In this document: in pieces, positions 52,973 through 60,946 of the stretch
Layout of the letters: each line of letters begins with the position of its first letter
Numbering within the stretch: the first letter of the stretch is position 1
Assembly (NCBI RefSeq): GCF_020697055.1
Contig: NZ_JAJFBP010000018.1
Span: 104,730 to 168,729, forward strand
DNA: 64,000 nt
Source of the DNA: Panacagrimonas sp.
GTDB taxonomy: Bacteria > Pseudomonadota > Gammaproteobacteria > Nevskiales > Nevskiaceae
Reading direction: 5' to 3'
Program-made: the position numbers and the translations under genes
Notes under the pieces: model-generated
The model's input: only the letters and a program-made list of their open reading frames with translations
Databases searched by the model: none
What the model was told of the DNA's origin: nothing

Positions 52973-53914
52973 ATGCGCCCCGCCCTGTTGCTGTCGCTCG
53001 TGTTCGCCCTGATCGGGTCTCCGATTGCCGCGTCGGCGGCCCCGGCGACCTGGAACGATCTGCAGTCGCGGCCGGCACCGGCGAGCGCCGGGCAGCGCAT
53101 CGCCTACGGCCGCGCGCCTTCGCAGTTCGGCGAACTGCGCCTGCCCGGCGGCACCGGACCACATCCGGTGGTCGTGCTGCTGCACGGCGGCTGCTGGTCG
53201 CGCGGCTTCGACCTGCGCTATCTCTCGCTGCTGGCCGAGGCGATCACGCGCGAGTTCGGCGTGGCGACGTGGAACGTGGAGTACCGCCGCCTCGGCGAAC
53301 CCGGCGGCGGCTGGCCCGGCACGATCGCCGATGCCGCGCAGGCGGTGGATCACCTGCGCACGATCGCGCCGATCCACAAGCTCGACGTGGCGCGCGTGGT
53401 GGCGGTGGGACATTCGGCCGGCGGACAACTCGCGCTGTGGCTCGCCTCGCGGCCGCGACTGCGTCCCAACAGCGCGGTCTTTCGTCCGCAGCCGCTGGCG
53501 CTGCATGGCGTGATCGGGCTGTCGCCGATCACCGACCTGATGGAGTTCGGCGAAGGTCGCGGCACCTGCAACGCGGCCGTCGACGATCTGATGGGCGGCA
53601 CGCCTGCGCAGCAGCTCGGGCGCTATTCGCAGGTCTCGCCGCGCGCGTTGCTGCCGCTGGAGCTTCCGCAGTGGCTGATCCAGGGCGAACTCGACGCGAT
53701 CGTTCCGACCACCGAGGTGCACGCGTACGCCGATGCGTCGCGACGCGAAGGCGATGCGGTGGAGCTGCGCGTGATTCCCGCCGCCGGACACTTCGAACCG
53801 GTCCTTCCCGCCGGCCCCGCGTGGGACGCGCTGCGCGATGCACTGCGCGACCTGCTCGAGCGGCAGAAGCCGAGTCCGTCGCCTGGCGTGCCCGGGGCCA
53901 CTGGCACGTCCTGA
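52973..53914 (+). CDS. Secreted alpha/beta hydrolase (esterase)
   Basis: A 313-residue exported hydrolase: signal peptide ([20 protein letters not shown], cut near ASA/AP), oxyanion segment [13 protein letters not shown], nucleophile elbow [10 protein letters not shown], acid in [10 protein letters not shown] and His in PAAGHFEP. It is related to BD-FAE-type esterases. The last dozen codons (GVPGATGTS) are encoded by a REP-like repeat at 53887-53922, and the stop codon lies inside that repeat, so the C terminus may be a recent repeat-derived extension. Confidence 0.85.
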   Translation: MRPALLLSLVFALIGSPIAASAAPATWNDLQSRPAPASAGQRIAYGRAPSQFGELRLPGGTGPHPVVVLLHGGCWSRGFDLRYLSLLAEAITREFGVATWNVEYRRLGEPGGGWPGTIADAAQAVDHLRTIAPIHKLDVARVVAVGHSAGGQLALWLASRPRLRPNSAVFRPQPLALHGVIGLSPITDLMEFGEGRGTCNAAVDDLMGGTPAQQLGRYSQVSPRALLPLELPQWLIQGELDAIVPTTEVHAYADASRREGDAVELRVIPAAGHFEPVLPAGPAWDALRDALRDLLERQKPSPSPGVPGATGTS

Positions 53915-53999
53915 AATCCCCGTCGCTTCGCGTGCCCGGGGCCCCAGCCCCGGGCCTTCGCCGGGCAGGACGTGCCACTGGCACGTCCTGAAATCCCCG
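53887..53999. repeat. REP-like direct and inverted repeats at the esterase/arfB junction
   Basis: An identical 25-bp sequence occurs at 53898-53922 and 53975-53999. A 13-bp sequence CGTGCCCGGGGCC occurs at 53887-53899 and 53931-53943. The second 25-bp copy is part of a perfect palindrome with 11-bp arms and a 3-nt loop (53966-53990, CAGGACGTGCC/GGCACGTCCTG). The palindrome could also terminate transcription between the two convergent genes. Confidence 0.75.
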
Positions 54000-54001
54000 G
54001 C

Positions 54002-54466
54002 TCAGTCCTGACCGGGTCCCGTGCGCCGCAGCGCCTTGGTGCGCCCGCGGCGGGTCTTGTCGTCGACACGGCGCTTCTGTACCGAGCGCGGGATCCTCGT
54101 CGGACGACGCGTCCGCGGCACGTGCAGCGCCTTCACCAGGAATTCGCACAGGCGTTTGAGCGCGGCGTCGCGATTCATCTCCTGGCTCCGATGCTGCTGC
54201 GCCTTGATGACGATCACGCCTTCGCGGCTCAGGCGCTGATCGCGCTGCGCCAGCAATCGCGCCTTGCAGGACTCGGACAGCGAGGACGCGCGCACGTCGA
54301 AACGCAGGTGGATCGCGGTGGCGGTCTTGTTCACGTTCTGGCCGCCGGCGCCCTGCGAGCGCACGGCGTCCATCGCGATCTCGCACAGCGGGATCGATAC
54401 GCCGGGCATCACCTGCAGCATCGCGTCCGGTGCGGGTTGCGCACCGTCGATCTCGTCGACGCTCAT
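54002..54466 (-). CDS. arfB: Alternative ribosome-rescue factor ArfB
   Basis: A 154-residue peptidyl-tRNA hydrolase of the YaeJ/ICT1 type. The catalytic GGQ is at residues 41-43 (SQGAGGQNVNKTATAIHLRF). The C-terminal tail is very basic (PRTRRPTRIPRSVQKRRVDD), as needed to enter the empty mRNA channel. It hydrolyses peptidyl-tRNA on stalled ribosomes. Its ATG overlaps the cysteine desulfurase stop as ATGA. Confidence 0.94.
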   Translation of the reverse strand: MSVDEIDGAQPAPDAMLQVMPGVSIPLCEIAMDAVRSQGAGGQNVNKTATAIHLRFDVRASSLSESCKARLLAQRDQRLSREGVIVIKAQQHRSQEMNRDAALKRLCEFLVKALHVPRTRRPTRIPRSVQKRRVDDKTRRGRTKALRRTGPGQD

Positions 54467-55596
54467 GCGCCACCGTCCGCGATGATGCGATCGAGCGCGG
54501 CGAGGAAGCCGTCGACATCGGCTTCGACGTTGTCGCGACCGAAGCTCACCCGGATCGCGCCCTTGGCCGTGACGCGGTCGTGTCCCATCGCGAGGAGCAC
54601 GTGGCTGGGCTCGCCCGAACCCGAGGCGCAGGCCGACCCCGACGACACCGCGTAGCCGCGACGGTCGAGCGCCATCAGCAGCGCTTCGCCGTCCCAGCCG
54701 CGCACCATGAACTGCAACGTGTTGGGCACGTGTTCGGGCGCCGCGCCGCCGAAGATCAGCGTGTCGGGCCGCGCGCGCAGGCCGGCTTCGAGACGCGTGC
54801 GCAGCGCCCGCGTGTGCGCGCTGCGCTGCTCGAGTTCGGCCACTGCAAGCTCCGCGGCGGCGCCGAAACCCACGATCGCCGCGACGTTCTCGGTGCCGCC
54901 GCGCATGCCGCGCTCCTGCGCGCCGCCGTGCTGCACCGGCAGCAGCTCGACGTGGCTGCGCACGACCAGCGCGCCGCATCCCTTGGGTCCGTAGATCTTG
55001 TGCGCCGATGCGCTCATCAGGTCGGCGTCGAGCCCGACGATGTCGACCGGGATCTTGCCGGCGGCCTGGACCGCGTCGACGTGCACGAACGCGCCCACCG
55101 TGTGCGCGAGCTGCGCGAGGCGCGCCACGTCCTGGATGACGCCGGTCTCGTTGTTCGCGCGCATCGCGGAGACCAGCCGCACCGGCCCGCGCGAGAGCTG
55201 CATGTCGAACGCGCCCCAATCAATCACGCCCTGCCCGTCGACCGCGATGGGCTCGACCGTCCAGCCCTGCGCAGCCAGCGACTCGGCCGCTTCCATCACC
55301 GCCGGATGATCGGTTGCGCCGTACAGCACGCGCGATGGCGTCTGGCCGGCGACGCTGCCTTTCAGCGCGAGGTTGTTGGCCTCGGTGCCGCCGGAGGTCC
55401 AGACGATTTCCTTGGCTTCGCAGCCGAGCAGCCCGGCGACCTGCACGCGCGCCTGTTCGACGGCGTCGCGCGCGATGCGCCCGTAGCGATGCAGGCTCGA
55501 GGCGTTGGCCGACGGACCCGAGAGATACGGCAGCATCGCGTCCAGCACCTGCGGGTGCAGGTGCGTGGTGGCGTTGTGGTCGAGGTAGGTGGGCAT
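54463..55596 (-). CDS. Cysteine desulfurase (NifS/IscS-like)
   Basis: A 377-residue PLP enzyme. The start MPTYLDHNATTHLHPQVLDA is class I-like; the PLP lysine is in SASAHKIYGPKG, and the catalytic loop has VSSGSACASGSGEPS with the persulfide Cys. It converts cysteine to alanine and supplies sulfur. It lies directly after cysE (cysteine synthesis) in the operon, separated by a REP-like repeat. The purine-rich GGGAG at 55604-55608, 7 nt before the ATG, belongs to the repeat edge. Confidence 0.92.
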   Translation of the reverse strand: MPTYLDHNATTHLHPQVLDAMLPYLSGPSANASSLHRYGRIARDAVEQARVQVAGLLGCEAKEIVWTSGGTEANNLALKGSVAGQTPSRVLYGATDHPAVMEAAESLAAQGWTVEPIAVDGQGVIDWGAFDMQLSRGPVRLVSAMRANNETGVIQDVARLAQLAHTVGAFVHVDAVQAAGKIPVDIVGLDADLMSASAHKIYGPKGCGALVVRSHVELLPVQHGGAQERGMRGGTENVAAIVGFGAAAELAVAELEQRSAHTRALRTRLEAGLRARPDTLIFGGAAPEHVPNTLQFMVRGWDGEALLMALDRRGYAVSSGSACASGSGEPSHVLLAMGHDRVTAKGAIRVSFGRDNVEADVDGFLAALDRIIADGGA

Positions 55597-55602
55597 TTTC
55601 TT

Positions 55603-55692
55603 TCTCCCTCTCCCCGCTGGCGGGAGAGGGCGGGACGTGAGGGCCGCGCGAACTGGCGAAGGCCCCTCACCCTGCACGCGGGGAGAGGGAAC
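55603..55692. repeat. REP/BIME-like inverted pair between cysE and the desulfurase gene
   Basis: Left unit CTCCCTCTCCCCGC plus GGCGGGAGAGGGCGGG near 55604-55635; right unit GGCCCCTCACCC plus CGCGGGGAGAGGG near 55661-55689. The GCGGGGAGAGGG core matches the repeats at 29765-29895 and 60893-60938. Confidence 0.7.
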
Positions 55693-55696
55693 AGCG

Positions 55697-56506
55697 TCAG
55701 TTCTTTTCGTCGTCTTCCGGCCGCGACTGCCCTGCCGCCAGCGAATCGAGCACCTTGCCCTCGCGGCAGAAGTCCGGCAGCTCGTACTTGGCCAGCTCCA
55801 TCTCGGGCATGCGCGCATCCATCTGGTGCAGCACCTTGCAGACCTGGACCAGGCGCTCGTCGAGCCGGTCGATGTGCTCGGCAAGTCCGGCGAAGGCGTT
55901 CGCGACGGGATCGGTCATGTCGCGCGTCAGGCCGTAGGCGTCGAAACCCAGCTTCTTGGCCGCGGCGCTCAGCGCGGCCGAGGGCTCGCGCGTCTCGCTG
56001 GCGACGATGCGAGCGGGGATGCCGACGACGGTCGCGCCGGGCGGGACTTCCTTGACCACCACCGAGTTCGAACCGACCCGCGCGTTTTCGCCGACGGTGA
56101 ACGGACCCAGGATCTTGGCGCCGGCGCCGACCACGACGTTGTTGCCCAGCGTCGGATGACGCTTGCCGCGGTTCCAGCTCACGCCGCCGAGCGTGACGCC
56201 GTGATAGAGCGTCACGTCGTCGCCGATCTCGGCGGTCTCGCCGATCACCACGCCCATGCCATGGTCGATGAACAGCCGACGGCCGATCCGGGCGCCGGGA
56301 TGGATCTCGATGCCGGTGAGCCAGCGCGCCAGGTGCGAGTTCAGTCGCGCGAGCCAGCGCAGGCCCATCCCCCACAACCAGTGGCTGACCCGGTGGCCCC
56401 AGACGGCGTGCAGCCCGGGATAGCACGTGAGGACTTCCCAGACGCTGCGCGCGGCCGGGTCGCGCGCGAACACGCTGCGGATGTCTTCTCGGATGCGGGA
56501 CAACAT
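55697..56506 (-). CDS. cysE: Serine O-acetyltransferase
   Basis: A 269-residue EpsC-type serine acetyltransferase, the first committed step of cysteine synthesis. The hexapeptide-repeat left-handed helix includes [20 protein letters not shown] with the active-site His-Asp, then [11 protein letters not shown] and [14 protein letters not shown]. The C-terminal 80 residues are helical and Met/Glu-rich ([20 protein letters not shown]), typical of the shorter bacterial form with an iron-sulfur-operon context. It is followed by the cysteine desulfurase gene. Confidence 0.94.
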   Translation of the reverse strand: MLSRIREDIRSVFARDPAARSVWEVLTCYPGLHAVWGHRVSHWLWGMGLRWLARLNSHLARWLTGIEIHPGARIGRRLFIDHGMGVVIGETAEIGDDVTLYHGVTLGGVSWNRGKRHPTLGNNVVVGAGAKILGPFTVGENARVGSNSVVVKEVPPGATVVGIPARIVASETREPSAALSAAAKKLGFDAYGLTRDMTDPVANAFAGLAEHIDRLDERLVQVCKVLHQMDARMPEMELAKYELPDFCREGKVLDSLAAGQSRPEDDEKN

Positions 56507-56533
56507 GGGGGGGGCCGGCGGACGAATCGGCCG

Positions 56534-57022
56534 CTATTTTAGCGCCGCGGGCGCCGACGCCGGTCCGAGGCGCGGTTCGTGGGCCTTTTCAGCCGCTTCG
56601 GCGGGTGCGGGCTCGGGCGCACCGGCCTTGAGGCCGGCGCGCAGGCCGGCGCCGACGCCGCGATTGACCATGCCGATGCCGCCGTACACCGCCCCGGCGA
56701 TCAGGTCGTGCGTCGCGCGCACCACCCGCGTCGTGTCGCGCGTCACCGGGATCGCTTCGAGGATGCCGAACGGGATCTCGGCGATGCGCTGGTGGATCGC
56801 GCGCACCGTCTGGGTGCCGCCGGCGACGACGTTCTCGGTCAGGCGCTGCGCGTCGGCGAGCTGGCGTTCGGCGCGCTGCAGGCGGCAGGCCTCGGAACGC
56901 AGGATCTCGGCGCGGAACAGCAGGCTGCGCACGACGCCGATCCCGCGCCCGAGGCGCAGCGTGCCGATCGCCACGCCCAGCGAGGCGGTCAGCAACACCA
57001 GCGCGAGCAGTGCCTCAATCAC
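56534..57022 (-). CDS. Small membrane protein of unknown function
   Basis: A 162-residue protein starting at GTG. One N-terminal membrane helix (ALLALVLLTASLGVAIGTLR, residues 4-23) is followed by a helical, Arg/Glu-rich stretch (LLFRAEILRSEACRLQRAER) and a Gly-rich segment with possible second membrane contact (DLIAGAVYGGIGMVNRGVGA). It ends in an Ala/Pro/Glu-rich tail. It overlaps the previous gene by 8 nt and lies 27 bp before cysE. I do not recognise it. Confidence 0.6.
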   Translation of the reverse strand: MIEALLALVLLTASLGVAIGTLRLGRGIGVVRSLLFRAEILRSEACRLQRAERQLADAQRLTENVVAGGTQTVRAIHQRIAEIPFGILEAIPVTRDTTRVVRATHDLIAGAVYGGIGMVNRGVGAGLRAGLKAGAPEPAPAEAAEKAHEPRLGPASAPAALK

Positions 57023-57380
57023 GCGGCACGACCTCGACCTGGGCGACGACGCCGTACTTGGGCAGCTCCTGGCGCACGATCTTGGCAGCCTCCTGCGAGA
57101 CGATGCGGCGCACCAGCCCGGGCGTCAGGCGACCCGCCAGCCCGGCGACCCAGTGCTTCTGGGCCGCCAGTTCCATCGGGTTGAGGATCCGGATCGACAG
57201 CATCGCGGCGCCTTCGCGCGCGAGCTGGCGCAGTTCGGCGGGAACCTCGCCGGCGCCGCCGGCCAGGCCTTCACTGCGCGCCCGCAGCTCCGCCAGTTCC
57301 CCGCGCAGGCGCAGGAAGCGCACCAGTAGCGCGGCCAGGGCGATCAGGTTGAGCAGCAGGAATACATGGACGGCGGTCAC
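57015..57380 (-). CDS. Small membrane protein of unknown function
   Basis: A 121-residue protein starting at GTG, coupled to trmJ through a GTGA overlap. A membrane helix (HVFLLLNLIALAALLVRFL, residues 5-23) is followed by a coiled-coil-like Leu/Arg/Glu segment (RLRGELAELRARSEGL) and a small helical domain ending YGVVAQVEVVPRD. With the next gene it forms a pair of short proteins between trmJ and cysE. Family unknown to me. Confidence 0.6.
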   Translation of the reverse strand: MTAVHVFLLLNLIALAALLVRFLRLRGELAELRARSEGLAGGAGEVPAELRQLAREGAAMLSIRILNPMELAAQKHWVAGLAGRLTPGLVRRIVSQEAAKIVRQELPKYGVVAQVEVVPRD

Positions 57381-58216
57381 GTCGGCGGTTTCGAGGACGG
57401 GTCTGAAGGGGGCGTACGGCGGGTGCGGAGCTTCGGATTCTCGAACGACGTCAGGATGCCCCGAAGAATGTTCAGTTCGTTCAAGTCGGGGCGTGCGCGG
57501 TTGAAAAGCTGGCGTAAACGGCGCATCAGCAGGCGCGGGTTGGCCGGATCGAGGAAACCTGTGGCCAGCAGCACCCGCTCCAAGTGGGCGTAGAAGTTTT
57601 CGGTCTGCTCGTGGCTCGGCGGCGCATACCAGGGGTGACCTTCCTTGGGCGAGACCCGGGGCGCGTCCACCGCCGCCTTGCGCAGCTCCCAGGCATAGAG
57701 CTGCACCGCCGCGGCCAGGTTGAGCGAGGCGTAGGCCGGATTGGCCGGCACCAGCGTCTGCGCGTGGCACCGCTCGAGCTCCTCGTTGGTCAGGCCGGTG
57801 CGCTCGGAGCCGAACACCAGCGCCACTTCGGCCGACTGCGCGGCATCGATCAGGCGCCGGGCGGCCTCGGTCGGCTGCAGCGGTTCATCGCCCAGATGAC
57901 GCGTGCGCGCAGAGGCGGCCACCACCCACGCGCAGTCGGCGAGCGCCTCCTCGAGCGTGGCGACGACGCGTGCACCGTCGAGCACCGACTCGGCGCCGGC
58001 CGCCCGGCTGGTCGCCTGCTCGTCGGGAAAACTGCGCGGCGCCACCAGCACGAGGCGCGACAGACCCATCGTCAACATGGCGCGCGCGGCCGCGCCGATG
58101 TTGCCGGGGTGGGTGGTCGCGACCAGCACGATGCGCACGCGGGCAAGGCAATCGACGGCGTCCAGAGGTGGTTCCGGTGTGGATGCGGCGCGGATTCTGC
58201 GGCCTGGCCGCCGCAT
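57377..58216 (-). CDS. trmJ: tRNA (cytidine/uridine-32-2'-O)-methyltransferase TrmJ
   Basis: A 279-residue SPOUT methyltransferase that methylates position 32 of several tRNAs. Core motifs are RIVLVATTHPGNIGAAARAM, then VFGSERTGLTNEELERC and LNLAAAVQLYAWELR in the trefoil knot. The C-terminal domain carries NPRLLMRRLRQLFNRARPDL. Start choice is uncertain: the ATG at 58216 adds 26 poorly conserved residues, while a GTG at 58138 begins at RIVLV, close to the family start. It is divergent from suhB, as in Escherichia coli. Confidence 0.88.
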   Translation of the reverse strand: MRRPGRRIRAASTPEPPLDAVDCLARVRIVLVATTHPGNIGAAARAMLTMGLSRLVLVAPRSFPDEQATSRAAGAESVLDGARVVATLEEALADCAWVVAASARTRHLGDEPLQPTEAARRLIDAAQSAEVALVFGSERTGLTNEELERCHAQTLVPANPAYASLNLAAAVQLYAWELRKAAVDAPRVSPKEGHPWYAPPSHEQTENFYAHLERVLLATGFLDPANPRLLMRRLRQLFNRARPDLNELNILRGILTSFENPKLRTRRTPPSDPSSKPPT

Positions 58217-58268
58217 CTCAAACTTCGATCAACTTGCCGCGACGTGCGTCGGGACGGGAAAATCGCGG

Positions 58269-59099
58269 ATGCATCCTCTCGTCCACATCGCCGTCACGGC
58301 CGCGCGCAGCGCGGGCAACTTCATCATGCGGAACATGGATCGCGTTCCGCACCTGCAGATCGAGCGCAAGGGCCGCAACGATTTCGTCACGCAGGTGGAC
58401 CGCGGCGCCGAGTCCGAGATCATCCGCACGATCCACAAGGCCTACCCGGCACACGCCATTCTCGGCGAGGAAGGCGGCCAGGTCGGCGAAAACGAGGTGC
58501 TGTGGATCGTCGATCCGCTCGACGGGACCACCAACTTCCTGCACGGATTTCCGCACTTCGCGGTGTCGATCGGCATCTCGGTCAAGGGCCGGCTCGAGCA
58601 CGGCGTGATCTACGCGCCCTGCACCCAGGATCTGTACGTGGCCAGCCGCGGCGCCGGCGCCACGCTCAACAACCGCAAGATGCGCGTGAGCGCCACCAAG
58701 GACATGGACCAGGCGCTGATCGGCACCGGCGTGCCGATCCGCGCCGCCAACCTCGACGCCTACATCCCGATGCTGCGCAACGTGGTCGCCAACACCGCCG
58801 GCATCCGGCGCGCGGGCGCCGCGTCGCTGGACCTGGCGTACGTCGCTGCGGGACGGCTCGATGCCTACTGGGAACTGAACCTCAAGAAATGGGACGTCGC
58901 CGCGGGCATCGTGCTGGTACAGGAAGCCGGCGGAATGGTCAGCGAGATCTACGATCAGCCCGACCCGCTGGCCACCGGCAACATCCTGGCCGCCAATCCC
59001 AAGCTGCATCCGACGTTCGCCGGGCTGCTGCGCGCGGCCTCGGGCGGGTACACCGCGAGCGTCCCACCCGAACCGACCACTTCGCCGAATGCCGGCTGA
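58269..59099 (+). CDS. suhB: Inositol-1-monophosphatase SuhB
   Basis: A 276-residue Mg-dependent phosphatase. Metal-binding motif GEEGG (66-70), then WIVDPLDGTTNFLHGFPHF with Asp82 and Asp85, and WDVAAGIVLVQEAGG in the C-terminal part. SuhB also acts in rRNA transcription antitermination with Nus factors. The proximal gene trmJ is divergent across about 52 bp, a conserved pairing. Confidence 0.93.
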   Translation: MHPLVHIAVTAARSAGNFIMRNMDRVPHLQIERKGRNDFVTQVDRGAESEIIRTIHKAYPAHAILGEEGGQVGENEVLWIVDPLDGTTNFLHGFPHFAVSIGISVKGRLEHGVIYAPCTQDLYVASRGAGATLNNRKMRVSATKDMDQALIGTGVPIRAANLDAYIPMLRNVVANTAGIRRAGAASLDLAYVAAGRLDAYWELNLKKWDVAAGIVLVQEAGGMVSEIYDQPDPLATGNILAANPKLHPTFAGLLRAASGGYTASVPPEPTTSPNAG

Positions 59100-59148
59100 G
59101 GGGCGCAGCGTGAGCGCGGCGGCACGGGCCAGGCTGGCCTGCTGACCC

Positions 59149-60867
59149 ATGGACTTCACCCACCAGATCATCTTCCTGGCGGGGATGCTGTTCATCACCA
59201 GCATCCTGGCGACGGTCATCACGCCGCGCCTGGGCGTGCCGTTGCTGCTCGTGTTCCTGGTGGTGGGCATGCTCGCCGGCGAGGACGGTCCGGGCGGCGT
59301 GCGTTTCGGTGACTTCGGGCTGGCCAACCTGGCCGCGACGGCCGCGCTGTCGGTGGTGCTGTTCGACGGCGGCATGCGCACCAAGCTCGAGATGTTTCGC
59401 GTCGGACTGTGGCCCGCGATCAGTCTTTCGACGGTCGGCGTGCTGGTCACGGCGGGCGTCACCGGGTTGTTCGCCGCATGGCTGCTCGACCTGTCCGTGG
59501 CCGAGGGCCTGCTGATCGGTGCGATCGTCGGATCGACCGACGCCGCGGCGGTGTTTTCCCTGCTGCACACCAGCGCGGTGCGCCTCAACGAGCGCGTCAC
59601 GTCGATCCTCGAGATCGAATCGGGCGCCAACGATCCGATGGCCGTGTTCCTCACGCTGGCGGTGCTGCAGTACCTGCTCGCGCCACAGGACTACGACGCG
59701 TTCGATTCGGTGCTGCTGTTCGTCCAGCAGATGGGCCTGGGCGCGCTGATCGGCATCGGCGGGGGACGCGCGCTGGTGTGGGCGCTCAACCGGCTGGAAT
59801 TGAGCGAATCACTGTATCCGCTGCTCGCGTTCTTCGGCGGCTTGTTGATCTTCGGTGTCGCCGGACTGCTGCATGGCAGCGGATTCCTCGCCGCGTACCT
59901 CGCGGGCCTGGTGGTCGGCAACCAGCGCACGCGCGCCTTCGCCGGCATCCGCCGTTTCCACGATGGTGTGGCGTGGATGGCGCAGATCGGCATGTTCGTC
60001 GGCCTGGGCCTGCTGGTGTCTCCGCACAAGCTGTTTCCGATCGCCGACGAAGGGCTGCTGATCGCGGTGGTGCTGATCGTGATCGCGCGGCCCGTCGCGG
60101 TGGCGCTGAGCCTGCTGCCGTTCCGGCTGCCGATGCGCGAGCAGATCTTCATGTCGTGGGTGGGCCTGCGCGGATCGGTGCCGATCGTGCTCGCGACGTT
60201 CCCGTGGCTGGCCGGGCTCGAGAACGCGGGCGTGTACTTCAACATCGCGTTCTTCATCGTGCTGGTCTCGCTCGTCGTGCAGGGCTGGACGCTGGCTCCG
60301 ACCGCGCGGCTGCTCGGGCTGGAGCTGCCGATGCAGGGCAGCCTGGTGAACCGCCTCGACTTCGACCTGCCGGGCACGCGCGGCTACGAGATCGTCAGCT
60401 ATCGGATCGGCGAATCGTCGTCGCTGATCGGGCTCAAGTCGCGCCAGCTGCCGCTGGACGACGTGTCACGCATCGTCTGCATCGCACGCCGCGGCCGCAT
60501 CATCAGCTACCGCGAATGGGGACACCTGCGCGCCGGGGATTACATCTCGCTGCTCGCCGGGCAGGAGGAACTGCCCAAGCTCGACGAGTTGTTCCAGTCG
60601 CAGGCCGCGCCGCAGGCGGTGGCCGCCGAGCAGCGCTTCTACGGCGAGTTCCGCATCGATCCGAACGCCTCGGCGCAGTTGCTCGCCGACTGCTACGGCG
60701 TGCACCTGCCGGAGTCGGCGCGCGAGAAATCGGTGGGCGCGTTCTTCGCCTCGGTGGTCCCGCGCCCGGTGGTCGGTGATCGCCTGCGCCTGGGCGACAT
60801 GGAACTGGTGATCAAGCGCATGGACGGCCAGAAGCTCGAAGAGGTCTGGCTGCGACTGCCGCACTGA
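59149..60867 (+). CDS. Potassium/proton antiporter (CvrA/NhaP2 type)
   Basis: A 572-residue CPA1-family antiporter. About 12 membrane helices cover residues 1-395 (for example LLLVFLVVGMLAGEDGPGGV, with IESGANDPMAVFLTLAVLQY containing the conserved Asn-Asp pair). A cytoplasmic RCK_C (TrkA-C) domain follows (YEIVSYRIGESSSLIGLKSR), then a CorC/HlyC-like C-terminal domain (VVGDRLRLGDMELVIKRMDG). It exports K+ to regulate volume and pH. Confidence 0.9.
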   Translation: MDFTHQIIFLAGMLFITSILATVITPRLGVPLLLVFLVVGMLAGEDGPGGVRFGDFGLANLAATAALSVVLFDGGMRTKLEMFRVGLWPAISLSTVGVLVTAGVTGLFAAWLLDLSVAEGLLIGAIVGSTDAAAVFSLLHTSAVRLNERVTSILEIESGANDPMAVFLTLAVLQYLLAPQDYDAFDSVLLFVQQMGLGALIGIGGGRALVWALNRLELSESLYPLLAFFGGLLIFGVAGLLHGSGFLAAYLAGLVVGNQRTRAFAGIRRFHDGVAWMAQIGMFVGLGLLVSPHKLFPIADEGLLIAVVLIVIARPVAVALSLLPFRLPMREQIFMSWVGLRGSVPIVLATFPWLAGLENAGVYFNIAFFIVLVSLVVQGWTLAPTARLLGLELPMQGSLVNRLDFDLPGTRGYEIVSYRIGESSSLIGLKSRQLPLDDVSRIVCIARRGRIISYREWGHLRAGDYISLLAGQEELPKLDELFQSQAAPQAVAAEQRFYGEFRIDPNASAQLLADCYGVHLPESAREKSVGAFFASVVPRPVVGDRLRLGDMELVIKRMDGQKLEEVWLRLPH

Positions 60868-60892
60868 CGCGAATCGCGCGAAGCGCGAACGA

Positions 60893-60938
60893 TGTCCCTC
60901 GCCCGCGCAGCGGGAGTCGAGGGTGGGGTGAGGGCAAG
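60893..60938. repeat. Single REP-like unit after the antiporter gene
   Basis: CCCTCGCCCGC / GCGGGAGTCGAGGG stem followed by TGGGGTGAGGGC, the same tail as the units at 29765-29895 and 55603-55692, in a degenerate form. It lies between two convergent genes. Confidence 0.55.
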
Positions 60939-60946
60939 CCGACCGC

